Origin: Sphingorhabdus sp. Alg231-15
GTDB taxonomy: Bacteria; Pseudomonadota; Alphaproteobacteria; Sphingomonadales; Sphingomonadaceae
DNA: 64,000 nt
Assembly: GCF_900149705.1 (NCBI RefSeq)
Contig: NZ_LT703001.1
Span: forward strand, 186,001 to 250,000
Direction: 5' to 3'
Shown: positions 8,711 through 18,974 of the stretch, piece by piece
How positions within the stretch are numbered: position 1 is the stretch's first letter
Layout of the letters: every line of letters begins with the position of its first letter
Position numbers and translations under genes: made by a program
The notes under the pieces: generated by a model
What the model saw: the letters and a program-made list of their open reading frames with translations, nothing else
Told to the model about the DNA's origin: nothing
The model's database searches: none

Positions 8711-9292
8711 ATGAGCATTTTGGAAATATTACAACAGTCAGGTGGCATCGAAACCATGGCACGTGAACTGGGTGTAAATGAAAGCGTAGCTCAAGCGGGT
8801 GCAGCTGCTCTGCTCCCGGCCGTTCTCGGCGGTTTTAAGAAAACCACGCAGGCGCATCCCAGTGGTCTGGATGGCCTGGGCGGTCTCTTGGGGCAGCTCG
8901 GTGGTGGCGGGTTGTTGGACAATGTGTTAGGAACCGAGCCTACCCCGGTAAATCAGGGCAATGAAGTGCTCGGCCAGATTTTCGGATCTAAGGAGGTCAG
9001 CCGTACGGTTGCAGCCGGTGCCGAGCAACAAACGGGTATAAGCAGCGATTTGCTGAAAAAAATGCTTCCCGTCGTTGCGATGATGGTTGCTGGCTATATG
9101 GCAAAGCAGGGCGGTGATGATAGCGGCAATGGCGGAGGCGGCCTCGGCGGTCTGATTGGCGGTCTGCTCGGTGGCGGTTCGTCCGCATCATCGTCGGGTG
9201 GTCTAGGCGGATTAGGGTCGCTGCTTGACCTTGATGGCGACGGCAATCCGCTCGATGATATCATCGGCATGGCGGGCAAGCTGGCACGTTAG
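8711..9292 (+). CDS. DUF937 domain protein with C-terminal DxDGDG loop
   Basis: The 193-residue product has no signal peptide. The first 130 residues match DUF937 (MSILEILQQSGGIETMARELG..., AAALLPAVLGGFKK). A glycine-rich linker follows, then a C-terminal LDLDGDGNPLDDIIGMAGKL. That tail resembles a calcium-binding DxDxDG loop and recurs in the next gene. A strong AAGGAG site lies at 8698-8703. The gene is probably cotranscribed with 9317-9697. Function is unknown; DUF937 proteins are related to YidB-type proteins. Confidence 0.85.
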   Translation: MSILEILQQSGGIETMARELGVNESVAQAGAAALLPAVLGGFKKTTQAHPSGLDGLGGLLGQLGGGGLLDNVLGTEPTPVNQGNEVLGQIFGSKEVSRTVAAGAEQQTGISSDLLKKMLPVVAMMVAGYMAKQGGDDSGNGGGGLGGLIGGLLGGGSSASSSGGLGGLGSLLDLDGDGNPLDDIIGMAGKLAR

Positions 9293-9316
9293 AAGAACAA
9301 CCAAAGGAGAGAAGAA

Positions 9317-9697
9317 ATGGGACTTTTGGACAATGCACTGGGCATGTTGCCTGACAATGTAAATCTGGACAGCTTGGCTGAAAAAGTCGGCATGTCAGCT
9401 GACGAACTGAAATCTGGTGGGGAAGCGCTCTTCACGAAATTGCAGGATGGCAGCGTTGATAAAGCAACCGCAATCAAGGAAGCTGCGGCCGAAGCCGGCG
9501 TCGATGCGGAGAAACTTAAAGGCCTTATGCCCGCGATGGCAGAAAAGGCTGGGTTAGACGGCGAAGGCGGTCTGATGGACAAGCTCGGCGGTGAGGACGG
9601 TATCCTTGGCAAAGTCAGTGGTTTTCTGGACCGTGACGGTGATGGCAATCCGCTGAATGACATTACGGACATGGCCAAGGGCTTCTTTAAGAAATAA
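9317..9697 (+). CDS. small acidic protein sharing the DUF937 tail motif
   Basis: I do not recognise this 126-residue protein with certainty. It is acidic and helical, with MGLLDNALGMLPDNVNLDSLAEKVGMS resembling the YidB/DUF937 style of repeat. It ends in FLDRDGDGNPLNDITDMAKGFFKK, which mirrors the tail of the upstream DUF937 protein. A GGAGAG site precedes the ATG and the gap to the upstream gene is 24 bases, so the two form a unit. It is likely cytosolic. Confidence 0.75.
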   Translation: MGLLDNALGMLPDNVNLDSLAEKVGMSADELKSGGEALFTKLQDGSVDKATAIKEAAAEAGVDAEKLKGLMPAMAEKAGLDGEGGLMDKLGGEDGILGKVSGFLDRDGDGNPLNDITDMAKGFFKK

Positions 9698-9720
9698 GTC
9701 CGGACCGGGATGTCCGACAA

Positions 9721-10179
9721 TCAGGTGATTTGTTCGGGCATTTCTTCCAAAATCAATACGCCATCGGCGACATCAACAATGCGCGCGGTCTCACCCTTTT
9801 TCAGGTCAGGACCGCGTGCAGACCAAATTCCATCGGCCACTTTGACACGACCAGATGTCGCGTTGACCGGTTTGACGACGGTGACGGTCGTTCCGATCAT
9901 GCGCGCTGCCCGGTCGTTGAGTAGTGGGTCTTCACTTTTTACAACATTGGTCAAATACCAACGACGACCCAGTAACACGCTTGCAATGGTAGAAAGACCG
10001 AATAACGTCAGCTGACCAGCCAGAGTCAGTTCAATAAATGTACTGGCAATACCGGTAACCGCCGCCGCCGCAGCAACCCAGATCAGGAAAACGCCAGGCA
10101 CAAATATCTCTGCCAGGGCTAGCAAGGCTGCCAAGGTTAGCCAGACATAAGCGGGATTGGTGGTTATCAAATCTGTCAT
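9721..10179 (-). CDS. NfeD family membrane protein (short form)
   Basis: The 152-residue protein has three or four N-terminal membrane segments (about residues 9-75), followed by a soluble OB-fold-like domain (about 90-150) containing GTTVTVVKPVNATSGRVKVADG. This is the short NfeD type that partners SPFH/stomatin proteins in membrane microdomain organisation. It lies 18 bases downstream of the SPFH gene on the same strand, the classical arrangement. Its end is 23 bases from the convergent gene at 9697. Confidence 0.9.
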   Translation of the reverse strand: MTDLITTNPAYVWLTLAALLALAEIFVPGVFLIWVAAAAAVTGIASTFIELTLAGQLTLFGLSTIASVLLGRRWYLTNVVKSEDPLLNDRAARMIGTTVTVVKPVNATSGRVKVADGIWSARGPDLKKGETARIVDVADGVLILEEMPEQIT

Positions 10180-10197
10180 ATCATGTCTGTGGTGCGA

Positions 10198-11157
10198 TTA
10201 CTGCTCAAACGGGCCCTTGCGTCTGGTCTTGGTCGGCGGTGTTGATGGCGCGTTATCGCCTAATGCTTCCTTGGCGAGCTCGCCAATACCACCCAATGTA
10301 CCGATTAGCTGTGTGGCCTCCACCGGGAACAGGATGGTTTTGGCATTGGGCGAGACCGCAAATTTCTCGACTGCTTTGACATAGTCTTGTGCCACAAAAT
10401 AATTGATCGCCTGGGCGTTTCCGGAGGCAATGGCCTCGGAAACCATCTGGGTTGCTTTGGCTTCGGCTTCTGCTTCGCGTTCACGGGCCTCGGCATCCCG
10501 AAAAGCAGATTCACGGCGGCCTTCCGCTTGCAGGATTTGGGCCTGCTTTTCGCCTTCGGAGCGTAGAATTTCAGATGCGCGGGCACCTTCAGCATCGAGA
10601 ATATTCGCGCGTTTCTCGCGTTCGGCTTTCATTTGCGTCGCCATTGCGTTGACAATATCTTGTGGTGGCCGAATATCTTTGATTTCGACACGGGTAATTT
10701 TAATGCCCCAAGGTGTAGTGGCATCATCAATTACCGTAAGCAGGCGCGCGTTGATCTCGTCGCGTTTCGACAGAGTTTCATCGAGGTCCATTGAACCCAT
10801 GACGGTCCGTAAATTGGTGGTCACAAGGTTCAAAATAGCGTTGTAGAGATCGTTGACCTCATAAGCGGCTTTCGCGGCATCCAGGACTTGAAAAAACACG
10901 ACACCGTCGGTGGAGATCATCGCATTGTCCTTGGTGATGATTTCCTGTCCTGGAATATCCAGAACTTGTTCCATCATGTTGACTTTGCGGCCAACGCGAT
11001 AAAGAAACGCGGGGAAGAAGTTAAAACCTGGCTTGGCGATAGTCGTGAAGCGGCCAAAATACTCGATGGTATACTCATAGCCCTGTCGAACGATTTTTAT
11101 ACTTGCAAAAAGATAAACGATCACCACGATCAGAACGAGCAATAAAAGAAATTCCAT
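10198..11157 (-). CDS. SPFH/band 7 (paraslipin/QmcA-like) protein
   Basis: This 319-residue protein has an N-terminal membrane anchor (residues 1-18). It continues with an SPFH domain (about 20-200, including GIKITRVEIKDIRPPQDIVNAM), then a long Ala/Glu/Arg-rich coiled coil (about 180-250). The tail is the conserved LFPVEATQLIGTLGGIGELAKEAL. Such proteins oligomerise at the inner membrane and work with NfeD, encoded immediately downstream. QmcA or paraslipin-2 are the nearest named types. Confidence 0.92.
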   Translation of the reverse strand: MEFLLLLVLIVVIVYLFASIKIVRQGYEYTIEYFGRFTTIAKPGFNFFPAFLYRVGRKVNMMEQVLDIPGQEIITKDNAMISTDGVVFFQVLDAAKAAYEVNDLYNAILNLVTTNLRTVMGSMDLDETLSKRDEINARLLTVIDDATTPWGIKITRVEIKDIRPPQDIVNAMATQMKAEREKRANILDAEGARASEILRSEGEKQAQILQAEGRRESAFRDAEAREREAEAEAKATQMVSEAIASGNAQAINYFVAQDYVKAVEKFAVSPNAKTILFPVEATQLIGTLGGIGELAKEALGDNAPSTPPTKTRRKGPFEQ

Positions 11158-11259
11158 GTTTTGCCAGCCTCCAGAATATTTAGAACATCATTGATTATTC
11201 TCGTCAAAATGCCAAGGAAAAAGCAAATTTTCCGCTCTGAAACAAGGTTACCAGATTCT

Positions 11260-12774
11260 ATGCGTTTTATCATGTGCGTCGCCATGTTGGCATTTGCGTC
11301 TTCTTACAGCGTCCAAGCAGAGGATATCTCGGAATCGGATTTGCGTACGCATATCGAAATATTGGCGAGCGATGATTTCGGTGGCCGGAAGCCAGGCACC
11401 CTGGGGGAGAACAAAACCCTTAAATATATCGCAACAGAGTGGCAAAAAGCTGGATTGGTGCCAGCGACAGGATTAGCATCCTGGTATGCGCCAGTGGCGC
11501 TGGTTGATCGGACACCCTTGAAGCAAACTGTAAGCTTCACGCGTTTTAATGGTAAGCGTGAAAAGACCATTCGGATTGATGAGAATCAGATCATCCTGCG
11601 CTCTTCCATGCAATCAGGCCGGTCGACCAATGTTCCCATTGTGCATGTCGGTTACGGAAACCAGAGCGAGGATCAGTTGGCTGAAGCCGTCTCAACCAAA
11701 TTGGTTTTCATGTTCTTGCGATCGCCACCAGGAGCCAAAGAATTTCCAAGCTATCGTGATCGTAAAGCCAAGATTCTTGCCGCCGGTGCATGGGGTGTAA
11801 TTTCCATAGCGAGCAGCGAAACCAGATTTAACCGGTTGGCCAGACGTTTTCGCAGTTCCAGTACAAGCCTGGATGTTGATGGACAACATGCTGGCCTGGA
11901 GGGAATTATCAGCAAAGCGGCGGCTGAAAAGTTACTGCGGAAAACCGGAATTGATTATAATCAATTGGCTGAGGACGCAGCGTCAGGCGATTTCCGTCCC
12001 CTGCAAACCGGTATCTATGCAGATTTGTCAGCCGATACGCGCGTTCGGTCCTATCAATCCCACAATGTTGTTGGCAAAATAGTCGGGCGTAAGCCGGGCA
12101 GCGGTGCGGTGCTTTTTCTGGGGCATTGGGACCATCTTGGCGAATGTCGTCAAGCGCCTGCTGTAGACCGTATCTGCAATGGGGCGGTAGACAATGCGAG
12201 CGGTATTTCGCTGTTGATCGAGACCGCCAAGCGGTTGACGAAAGTGCGACCGGACCGCGACATCTATTTTCTGGCCACCACAGCGGAAGAAAGCGGATTG
12301 CTGGGCGCAAGGGCTTTTGCAGCTAATCCAAGCTTCCCACTGGAAAAACTGGTCGCCGTGTTTAACGCTGATACGGTAGCTTTAGCACCCAATGGCAAGT
12401 TGCTGGCGATTGTCGGACGCGGTGAGACAGATTTGGATGATGACCTTGAAAAGGTCGCTATCGCAGAAGATCGGGAAATAGACAAAACGGACAAAGCCAA
12501 TGCCTTTCTAAAGCGCCAGGATGGGTATGTATTCCTGGAGAAAAATATTCCGGCTTTCATGGTCACCAGCGCCTTTTCGGATCAGGAACGCCTCAATAAC
12601 TATCTGAACGGGCGCTATCATGACGCAAGCGATGAACTGGATGACGAACTGTTGCTTGGCGGCGCAGTCGACGATGCCAATTTTCACGTCGCGCTTGGTC
12701 GATATTTCGGCAACCTTGAAACCTATCCGACGAAAGCCCACCAAAAAGGGCATATGGACAGTGCCGGCGAATAG
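11260..12774 (+). CDS. M28 family peptidase homologue lacking the last zinc ligand
   Basis: This is a 504-residue homologue of the peptidase at 43-1719, with a Sec signal peptide (MRFIMCVAML...VQA-ED). The ATG at 11260 is preferred because it opens that signal peptide; the frame extends back to 11161. Retained ligands are H289 (GHWDHLG), D311 (NGAVDN), E343/E344 (TAEESG) and D371. The position of H463 in the paralogue (SDHFSF) is here QDGYVF, so the His is replaced by Gly422. One zinc site should therefore be damaged. It may be inactive, use another ligand, or act as a binding protein. Confidence 0.9.
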   Translation: MRFIMCVAMLAFASSYSVQAEDISESDLRTHIEILASDDFGGRKPGTLGENKTLKYIATEWQKAGLVPATGLASWYAPVALVDRTPLKQTVSFTRFNGKREKTIRIDENQIILRSSMQSGRSTNVPIVHVGYGNQSEDQLAEAVSTKLVFMFLRSPPGAKEFPSYRDRKAKILAAGAWGVISIASSETRFNRLARRFRSSSTSLDVDGQHAGLEGIISKAAAEKLLRKTGIDYNQLAEDAASGDFRPLQTGIYADLSADTRVRSYQSHNVVGKIVGRKPGSGAVLFLGHWDHLGECRQAPAVDRICNGAVDNASGISLLIETAKRLTKVRPDRDIYFLATTAEESGLLGARAFAANPSFPLEKLVAVFNADTVALAPNGKLLAIVGRGETDLDDDLEKVAIAEDREIDKTDKANAFLKRQDGYVFLEKNIPAFMVTSAFSDQERLNNYLNGRYHDASDELDDELLLGGAVDDANFHVALGRYFGNLETYPTKAHQKGHMDSAGE

Positions 12775-12811
12775 TACAGCGAATAGTGCTGGCGGATGGC
12801 GACAGAACTGA

Positions 12812-14329
<1,518 letters not shown>

Positions 14330-14341
14330 AGAGATTGGTCG

Positions 14342-14551
14342 ATGGTCGAGTTGAAAATATTTTTGCTGTTGTTGGTTTGGCCAGAAGGGCACGATCAAGG
14401 CGACCCATTGTGGACGATTGAACCCTTCCAGACTGTGGCCGAGTGTCAAGACTATGCTGTCATAGCCATTGAGGACGCGATGAAGAAGCACGGCGCAGAC
14501 ATTCAAACGCAGTCTCACTGTTTGAACAAAGACAGCCGCATCATCGAATGA
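14342..14551 (+). CDS. uncharacterised 69-residue protein between guaB and rsmB
   Basis: I do not recognise this protein. It has a short hydrophobic N-terminus (VELKIFLLLLVW), a polar middle with two cysteines (C35 and C60), and no clear domain. It begins 12 bases after guaB and its TGA overlaps the ATG of the methyltransferase gene (ATGA at 14548-14551). This indicates translational coupling and supports it as a real gene. It may be a small secreted or membrane-associated protein. Confidence 0.65.
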   Translation: MVELKIFLLLLVWPEGHDQGDPLWTIEPFQTVAECQDYAVIAIEDAMKKHGADIQTQSHCLNKDSRIIE

Positions 14552-15726
14552 CGCCCTCAGCGCGCCTGCAAGCAGCGATTGAACTGTTGGACGAAATAAT
14601 CGTAGCGGCACGGGACAACGGCGCTTCAGCTGATAATATCGCCAAGAAATTCTTTAAAGCCCGCCGCTATGCTGGATCAAAAGACCGCCGGACCGTGCGG
14701 GAACTTGCCTACGCCGCCATCCGGCGATTTGGTGATCGGCCAGAAAGCGGACGCGCTGCAATGGCCGGATTGACCGAGGAACAGCCGGAATTGCGGGAAT
14801 TGTTCGACGGTTCTGCTTACGGCCCTGCTGCGCTCGGGGACAAAGAGCTCCGGGCCAGCGGAGGAATTATTGCGGACTGGCTTTTGAGCCGATTTGCGGC
14901 GCCGATTGATGGCAACGAACAGGCGTCCCTATTTGATCGTGCGCCATTGGATATCCGTCTCAATCCGAAAAAAGGTAACGCTGAGACGATCAAGACTCAA
15001 TGGCCGGAAATAGAAGCGCTGCCTTTATCCTATGCCTACCGTCTGCCGACCGGGACAAATGTCGAGAACAATGCGGCCTATAATGACGGTCAGATCGAAA
15101 TTCAGGATCTGGGCAGTCAGGCCATAATAGCCGCTTGTTTACCCAATGAACCGAATTTGGTTTTGGATATGTGCGCCGGAGCAGGGGGGAAAACACTGGG
15201 CCTTTCCGCGCAATTGCCAGATGAGACACGCATTATCGCTGCTGATACGGACCGTGGGCGTTTAAGCCGTATTGAACCGCGGCTCCGCAGATCCAGCGCT
15301 CGGAATATCGATACGTTGCTGTTGTCACCTAATAAAGAAGAAGAGGCGCTCTCTCCCTTTAAGGGCCAATGCGATCTCGTTCTGGTTGATGCGCCGTGCA
15401 CCGGTACGGGGACTTGGCGGCGCAACCCTGAACTGCGCTGGCGAATGACGCCGAAAAGGCTGGATCAAACGGCAAAATTACAAGCGCGATTACTGGAACT
15501 GGCGAGCTCAATGGTCGCCCCGGGAGGGCGGCTGGTCTATGCGGTCTGTTCTCTTTTGGATGCCGAAGGCGGGGATCAACCGGAGCTTTTCCTTAAAAAC
15601 CACCCGAATTGGCGGGATATAGAGGTTGATTTGCCGATTGGACGGCCATATCGTAAAGGAATTCTTCTCACCCCGTATCAAGACGGAACGGATGGCTTTT
15701 ATTTTACCTGCCTTGAAAAAATGTGA
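14548..15726 (+). CDS. RsmB/NOP family rRNA cytosine-C5 methyltransferase
   Basis: This SAM-dependent enzyme should methylate a cytosine of 16S rRNA. The 392-residue sequence has an N-terminal helical region (about 1-130), a SAM-binding motif LDMCAGAGGKTLGL, and the two family cysteines in VDAPCTGTGTWRRNPE and YAVCSLLDAEGG. Many alphaproteobacterial members are annotated only as RsmB/NOP, because the N-terminal NusB-like domain is divergent. Translation is coupled to the small ORF upstream. Confidence 0.92.
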   Translation: MTPSARLQAAIELLDEIIVAARDNGASADNIAKKFFKARRYAGSKDRRTVRELAYAAIRRFGDRPESGRAAMAGLTEEQPELRELFDGSAYGPAALGDKELRASGGIIADWLLSRFAAPIDGNEQASLFDRAPLDIRLNPKKGNAETIKTQWPEIEALPLSYAYRLPTGTNVENNAAYNDGQIEIQDLGSQAIIAACLPNEPNLVLDMCAGAGGKTLGLSAQLPDETRIIAADTDRGRLSRIEPRLRRSSARNIDTLLLSPNKEEEALSPFKGQCDLVLVDAPCTGTGTWRRNPELRWRMTPKRLDQTAKLQARLLELASSMVAPGGRLVYAVCSLLDAEGGDQPELFLKNHPNWRDIEVDLPIGRPYRKGILLTPYQDGTDGFYFTCLEKM

Positions 15727-15810
15727 TAGCAGACGATGACAGGATCCGGCATGTTCACCGAACGTGCAGGTGACCCTGCTAGAAAGCCTGAGTCTTTATT
15801 GGAGCTGATT

Positions 15811-16344
15811 ATGCGTTTTTCACCCGCTGCCCTTGCGATGTCCCTGGTTTTGGCCACTGTTTCCAGTGCTGGTTTTGGCCAGTCGGCTGACGTGGAAATC
15901 AAGGCCCGTTCGGTTGCCTATATGGAGCGAGGGGAAGCGGCACAGAAGCAAGGTGATCTTGAACTGGCAACGGACCTGTACGAGACGGCTCTGGCGGTTG
16001 ATCCACGTAACGGATCGGCTTTTATCGCGCTTGCCCAGATTGCACGCGCTCAAAAATTACCGGGCAAAGCCATTCGCTTTTATCGCGAGGCGTTGATCCT
16101 TGATCCGAATAATCTTGATGCACTGGCTGGGCAGGGTGAAGCGCTGGTTCAACGCGGTGCCGTCGAAAAGGCAAAAATCAACCTTTCACGGATTGAAACG
16201 CTCTGCCGGACTAGGTGTTCGCAAACAACCCAGCTGGCATCGGCGATCACTGCCTCTCAAAAAATACCGGTCATGTCAGCGCAGGCCGTTACGCCAAAAC
16301 CAAAAGTGAGCGATGAAAAGGCCAAAGAAGTAGCGCCCAATTAA
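15811..16344 (+). CDS. exported tetratricopeptide-repeat protein
   Basis: From the ATG at 15811 the protein is 177 residues, with a Sec signal peptide (MRFSPAALAMSLVLATVSSAGFG). Two TPR units follow (AQKQGDLELATDLYETALAVDPRNG and the adjacent AIRFYREALILDPNNLDALAG), then a Cys pair (LCRTRC) and a basic tail. The upstream frame extends to 15736 but would hide the signal peptide. It is probably a periplasmic scaffold protein; the partner is unknown. Confidence 0.85.
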   Translation: MRFSPAALAMSLVLATVSSAGFGQSADVEIKARSVAYMERGEAAQKQGDLELATDLYETALAVDPRNGSAFIALAQIARAQKLPGKAIRFYREALILDPNNLDALAGQGEALVQRGAVEKAKINLSRIETLCRTRCSQTTQLASAITASQKIPVMSAQAVTPKPKVSDEKAKEVAPN

Positions 16345-16362
16345 GCAGCAAACTCCAGGCCT

Positions 16363-17313
16363 CTAAAAGTCATAGACCAGGGTTGCGCGGCTGAGCGTAT
16401 CAGTTTTTTCGCTGCCATCAGGCGGATTGGTTTCATGTTCAACAGCATAAGAGAAGCGGGCGGTTAGCTTGCCGTTTATCTTCGCATCTAGTCCGGTTGT
16501 TGCGGTGAGCGTATTTGTACCGGAAGAGAATATAACATTAGCACTGGTCAGGCTTTGCGCATCAGAAGCTAGTGTTGCTCCGGCTCCCTGAGTCAGTTTT
16601 AGATTTTTCGCGATTTGCCAGCCCAGATCAAGACCGATCAGGCCTGCAAGACTGCTGTCGGACCCGCCCTCAGAAAATTCCGTAAGCCGCCAGGCGGGGC
16701 CGGCTTTCACGTTCAGAAAAATGTCTTTTTCCTTGATCACTGCGTAGCCAATACCACCGGAAACGGTGTACCGGGATGAAAAGCCTTGAAACTGATCTCG
16801 GTCATATTGCGCCAGTCCGTAGATGAACAGCCGGTCATTGATTTTATATTCGGGTTCCAGGGCAGCAGCATATTGTTCCCGACTGGTCACGCCATTGCTG
16901 CGTTGAAAATCAGCGCGGGCGCGGAATTTCAGGCGCCATTTGACCGCGTCTTTTGCCAGCTTGATACCACCGCTTAAGCCAACATTGTTAGAGTTGCCGG
17001 TATTGCGAAAGCCACCAAGCTCGCCTTCTCCTGTCCAATTCTGGAAAAAAGGCGCTTCCATTTTGGCCTGTTTTTGGGCTGCTGCGAGTTGTGTCTGCTT
17101 TACGTTATATGCGGCCAGCATCGCATCGATTTCTGCGGCATCGTCCGGATTTGTGACTTTTGCAAACTTGAGAACCGATTTGACTTCCGCGTCCTTACCG
17201 GATTCGATGGCCGCTTCGATCATCGCTTTTACCGGTTCTGGAAGTGCCGCAAGTGATGGCGATGCAAATCCGATAGTCACCAGAGGAAATGACCAAACTA
17301 TTGTACGCAACAT
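16363..17313 (-). CDS. DUF481 (YdiY-type) outer-membrane protein
   Basis: The 316-residue product starts with a signal peptide (MLRTIVWSFPLVTIGFASPSLA). A helical stretch (about 25-80) follows, then a beta-rich region of alternating hydrophobic strands that ends in VYDF, a terminal Phe typical of outer-membrane barrels. The middle, WTGEGELGGFRNTGNSNN onward, is the DUF481 start signature. Its stop is 19 bases from the stop of the convergent TPR gene. The role is unknown. Confidence 0.88.
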   Translation of the reverse strand: MLRTIVWSFPLVTIGFASPSLAALPEPVKAMIEAAIESGKDAEVKSVLKFAKVTNPDDAAEIDAMLAAYNVKQTQLAAAQKQAKMEAPFFQNWTGEGELGGFRNTGNSNNVGLSGGIKLAKDAVKWRLKFRARADFQRSNGVTSREQYAAALEPEYKINDRLFIYGLAQYDRDQFQGFSSRYTVSGGIGYAVIKEKDIFLNVKAGPAWRLTEFSEGGSDSSLAGLIGLDLGWQIAKNLKLTQGAGATLASDAQSLTSANVIFSSGTNTLTATTGLDAKINGKLTARFSYAVEHETNPPDGSEKTDTLSRATLVYDF

Positions 17314-17344
17314 ATTACAAATCCGTATCTATTCTGTTTCGCAG

Positions 17345-17833
17345 TCAGATCAGGGGTTCAAATTCCTTCAAAATTGCGCGGTATAAATCTCTTTTGAACG
17401 GTACGATCATATCCGGCAATTCTTTGGGGTCGGCCCATTTCCAATCCGAAAATTCTGCATGGTCGGTGGCAATATTGACATGCCGGTCCTCGCCTGTAAA
17501 CCGCATCAGAAACCAGAATTGGCGCTGGCCCCGATATTTTCCCTTCCAGATTTTACCCAGTAATTCATCGGGCAGATCATATAGATGCTCATTGGCACTG
17601 CGCGCAATTATCTGCACATGATTGGCGGTTATTCCAGTTTCTTCTTCCAGTTCCCGGATTGCCGCTGCCTCACCATCTTCCCCCTTGTCAATGCCGCCCT
17701 GCGGCATTTGCCAGGCGTCTGGATAGGCACTGGCCTTGGCATCCAGCCGTTGTCCGACGAAAACACGCCCAAGAGTATCGGCAAGCATGATGCCGGCACA
17801 GGGGCGGTAAGGAAGATTGCTAAAATCCTTCAT
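17345..17833 (-). CDS. rppH: RNA pyrophosphohydrolase (Nudix)
   Basis: RppH removes pyrophosphate from the 5' end of transcripts and so triggers mRNA decay. The 162-residue protein starts MKDFSNLPYRPCAGIML. It has the Nudix box GGIDKGEDGEAAAIRELEEETGI and the aromatic WQMPQGGID just before it, both typical of the RppH/IalA group. Its ATG at 17833 overlaps the stop of the upstream alpha/beta hydrolase (ATGA), so the two are translationally coupled. The frame extends to 17866, but that start would lie inside the upstream gene. Confidence 0.93.
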   Translation of the reverse strand: MKDFSNLPYRPCAGIMLADTLGRVFVGQRLDAKASAYPDAWQMPQGGIDKGEDGEAAAIRELEEETGITANHVQIIARSANEHLYDLPDELLGKIWKGKYRGQRQFWFLMRFTGEDRHVNIATDHAEFSDWKWADPKELPDMIVPFKRDLYRAILKEFEPLI

Positions 17834-18774
17834 AGAGCGGCCAAGGTAGCTTTCAGCGCATTGCAAATACCGTCTACATCCTGCTGTGACGACGGAATCC
17901 CCTTACGCAGACAGATAAGACCATGGATATTGCCCTTGGCCTCCATAAAGGTCACCGGTACGCCTGCTTCGATAAGCTTTGCCCCATAAGCCCGGCCCTG
18001 GTCCCTGAGCGGGTCGAGACCTGCGGTAATCAAGACCGTTGGCGGGCTGCTTGCCAGATCGCCGTGAATCGGATCACCGCGTTCATCGCCGGCAGGGCTG
18101 GCATAATGGCCCTGGAAATAATCCATCGAGTCTTTGGTCAGCAAAAAGCCTTCGCTAAATTCCTGCATCGACCCTTCCGAGGCCGTGCTGTCAACAACAG
18201 GATAGATCGGAACCTGCGCAATTACCGGCACAGATGCAGGGTTTTTGGCCAGGTCCTGTGCCACCACAATCGCCAGATTGCCGCCGGCGCTATCGCCGCA
18301 AGGTATCAGGCCATCAATTTCGATTCCCAATGCACTGGCTGCATTTTCAACGATCCAGCGGGTCGCGGCCTCACAGTCATCCGGTGCGGCAGGGAAGGGC
18401 GCTTCGGGGGCGAGGCGATAATCGACTGCGATCAGTGGCAAATCCATCTGCGCTGCCATTTCCGTACAATAAGGATGATGGCTTTCGAGATCGCCGATGA
18501 CAAAGCCGCCGCCATGATAAAAAATGATCGCGGGACCTTTTTCGCGGTTCTCTCGCTTGTCATAGTAACGCAGCTTTATATCGCCAGCAGGTCCGGGGCA
18601 GGTCAGGTCTTTGACAACTGCCAGCTCCGTGGGCTCAGCGTCGACCAGAAAGCGCATGCCAACATAAACTTCGCGCGCCGCTGCTGGTTCCATTTGATCC
18701 ATAGGAACCTCCATTGCTGTTTCCAACATGGCCAGCATTGCCTGGGCATCGGGTCGTACAAAAGCCGTTGTCAT
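17830..18774 (-). CDS. alpha/beta hydrolase, hormone-sensitive-lipase family
   Basis: The 314-residue esterase shows the HSL-family oxyanion motif HGGGFVIGDLESH, the nucleophile elbow GDSAGGN, the acid in DPLRDQG, and a His in GNIHGL. It is cytosolic, with no signal peptide, and probably cleaves short-chain esters. The downstream rppH overlaps it by 4 bases. The 200-base divergent region to korA (18775-18974) holds the promoters of both genes; I saw no clear operator there. Confidence 0.92.
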   Translation of the reverse strand: MTTAFVRPDAQAMLAMLETAMEVPMDQMEPAAAREVYVGMRFLVDAEPTELAVVKDLTCPGPAGDIKLRYYDKRENREKGPAIIFYHGGGFVIGDLESHHPYCTEMAAQMDLPLIAVDYRLAPEAPFPAAPDDCEAATRWIVENAASALGIEIDGLIPCGDSAGGNLAIVVAQDLAKNPASVPVIAQVPIYPVVDSTASEGSMQEFSEGFLLTKDSMDYFQGHYASPAGDERGDPIHGDLASSPPTVLITAGLDPLRDQGRAYGAKLIEAGVPVTFMEAKGNIHGLICLRKGIPSSQQDVDGICNALKATLAAL

Positions 18775-18974
18775 CCTCTAGTCTCCGTATCGTTGCGTAT
18801 TGATTTGCTACTCTTCCAGAGGCGACTAGATCAGCTCGGGTTCACTAGGCAAGTTGTATTCTGAATCTGTACTTTCAAACAAAAACTTTATCCCTAGTAG
18901 TTTTTATGGTTTGAAGCAGAGGGGAGAAGTGCTTTACCGCATCTTCTATAGAGTGATGGGTACGGAAATTATTT

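Noticed and set aside
12758-12805. Short imperfect repeat at the end of the second M28 gene
   Set aside because: It is a GC-rich near repeat of about 16 bases with mismatches and no mobile-element context.
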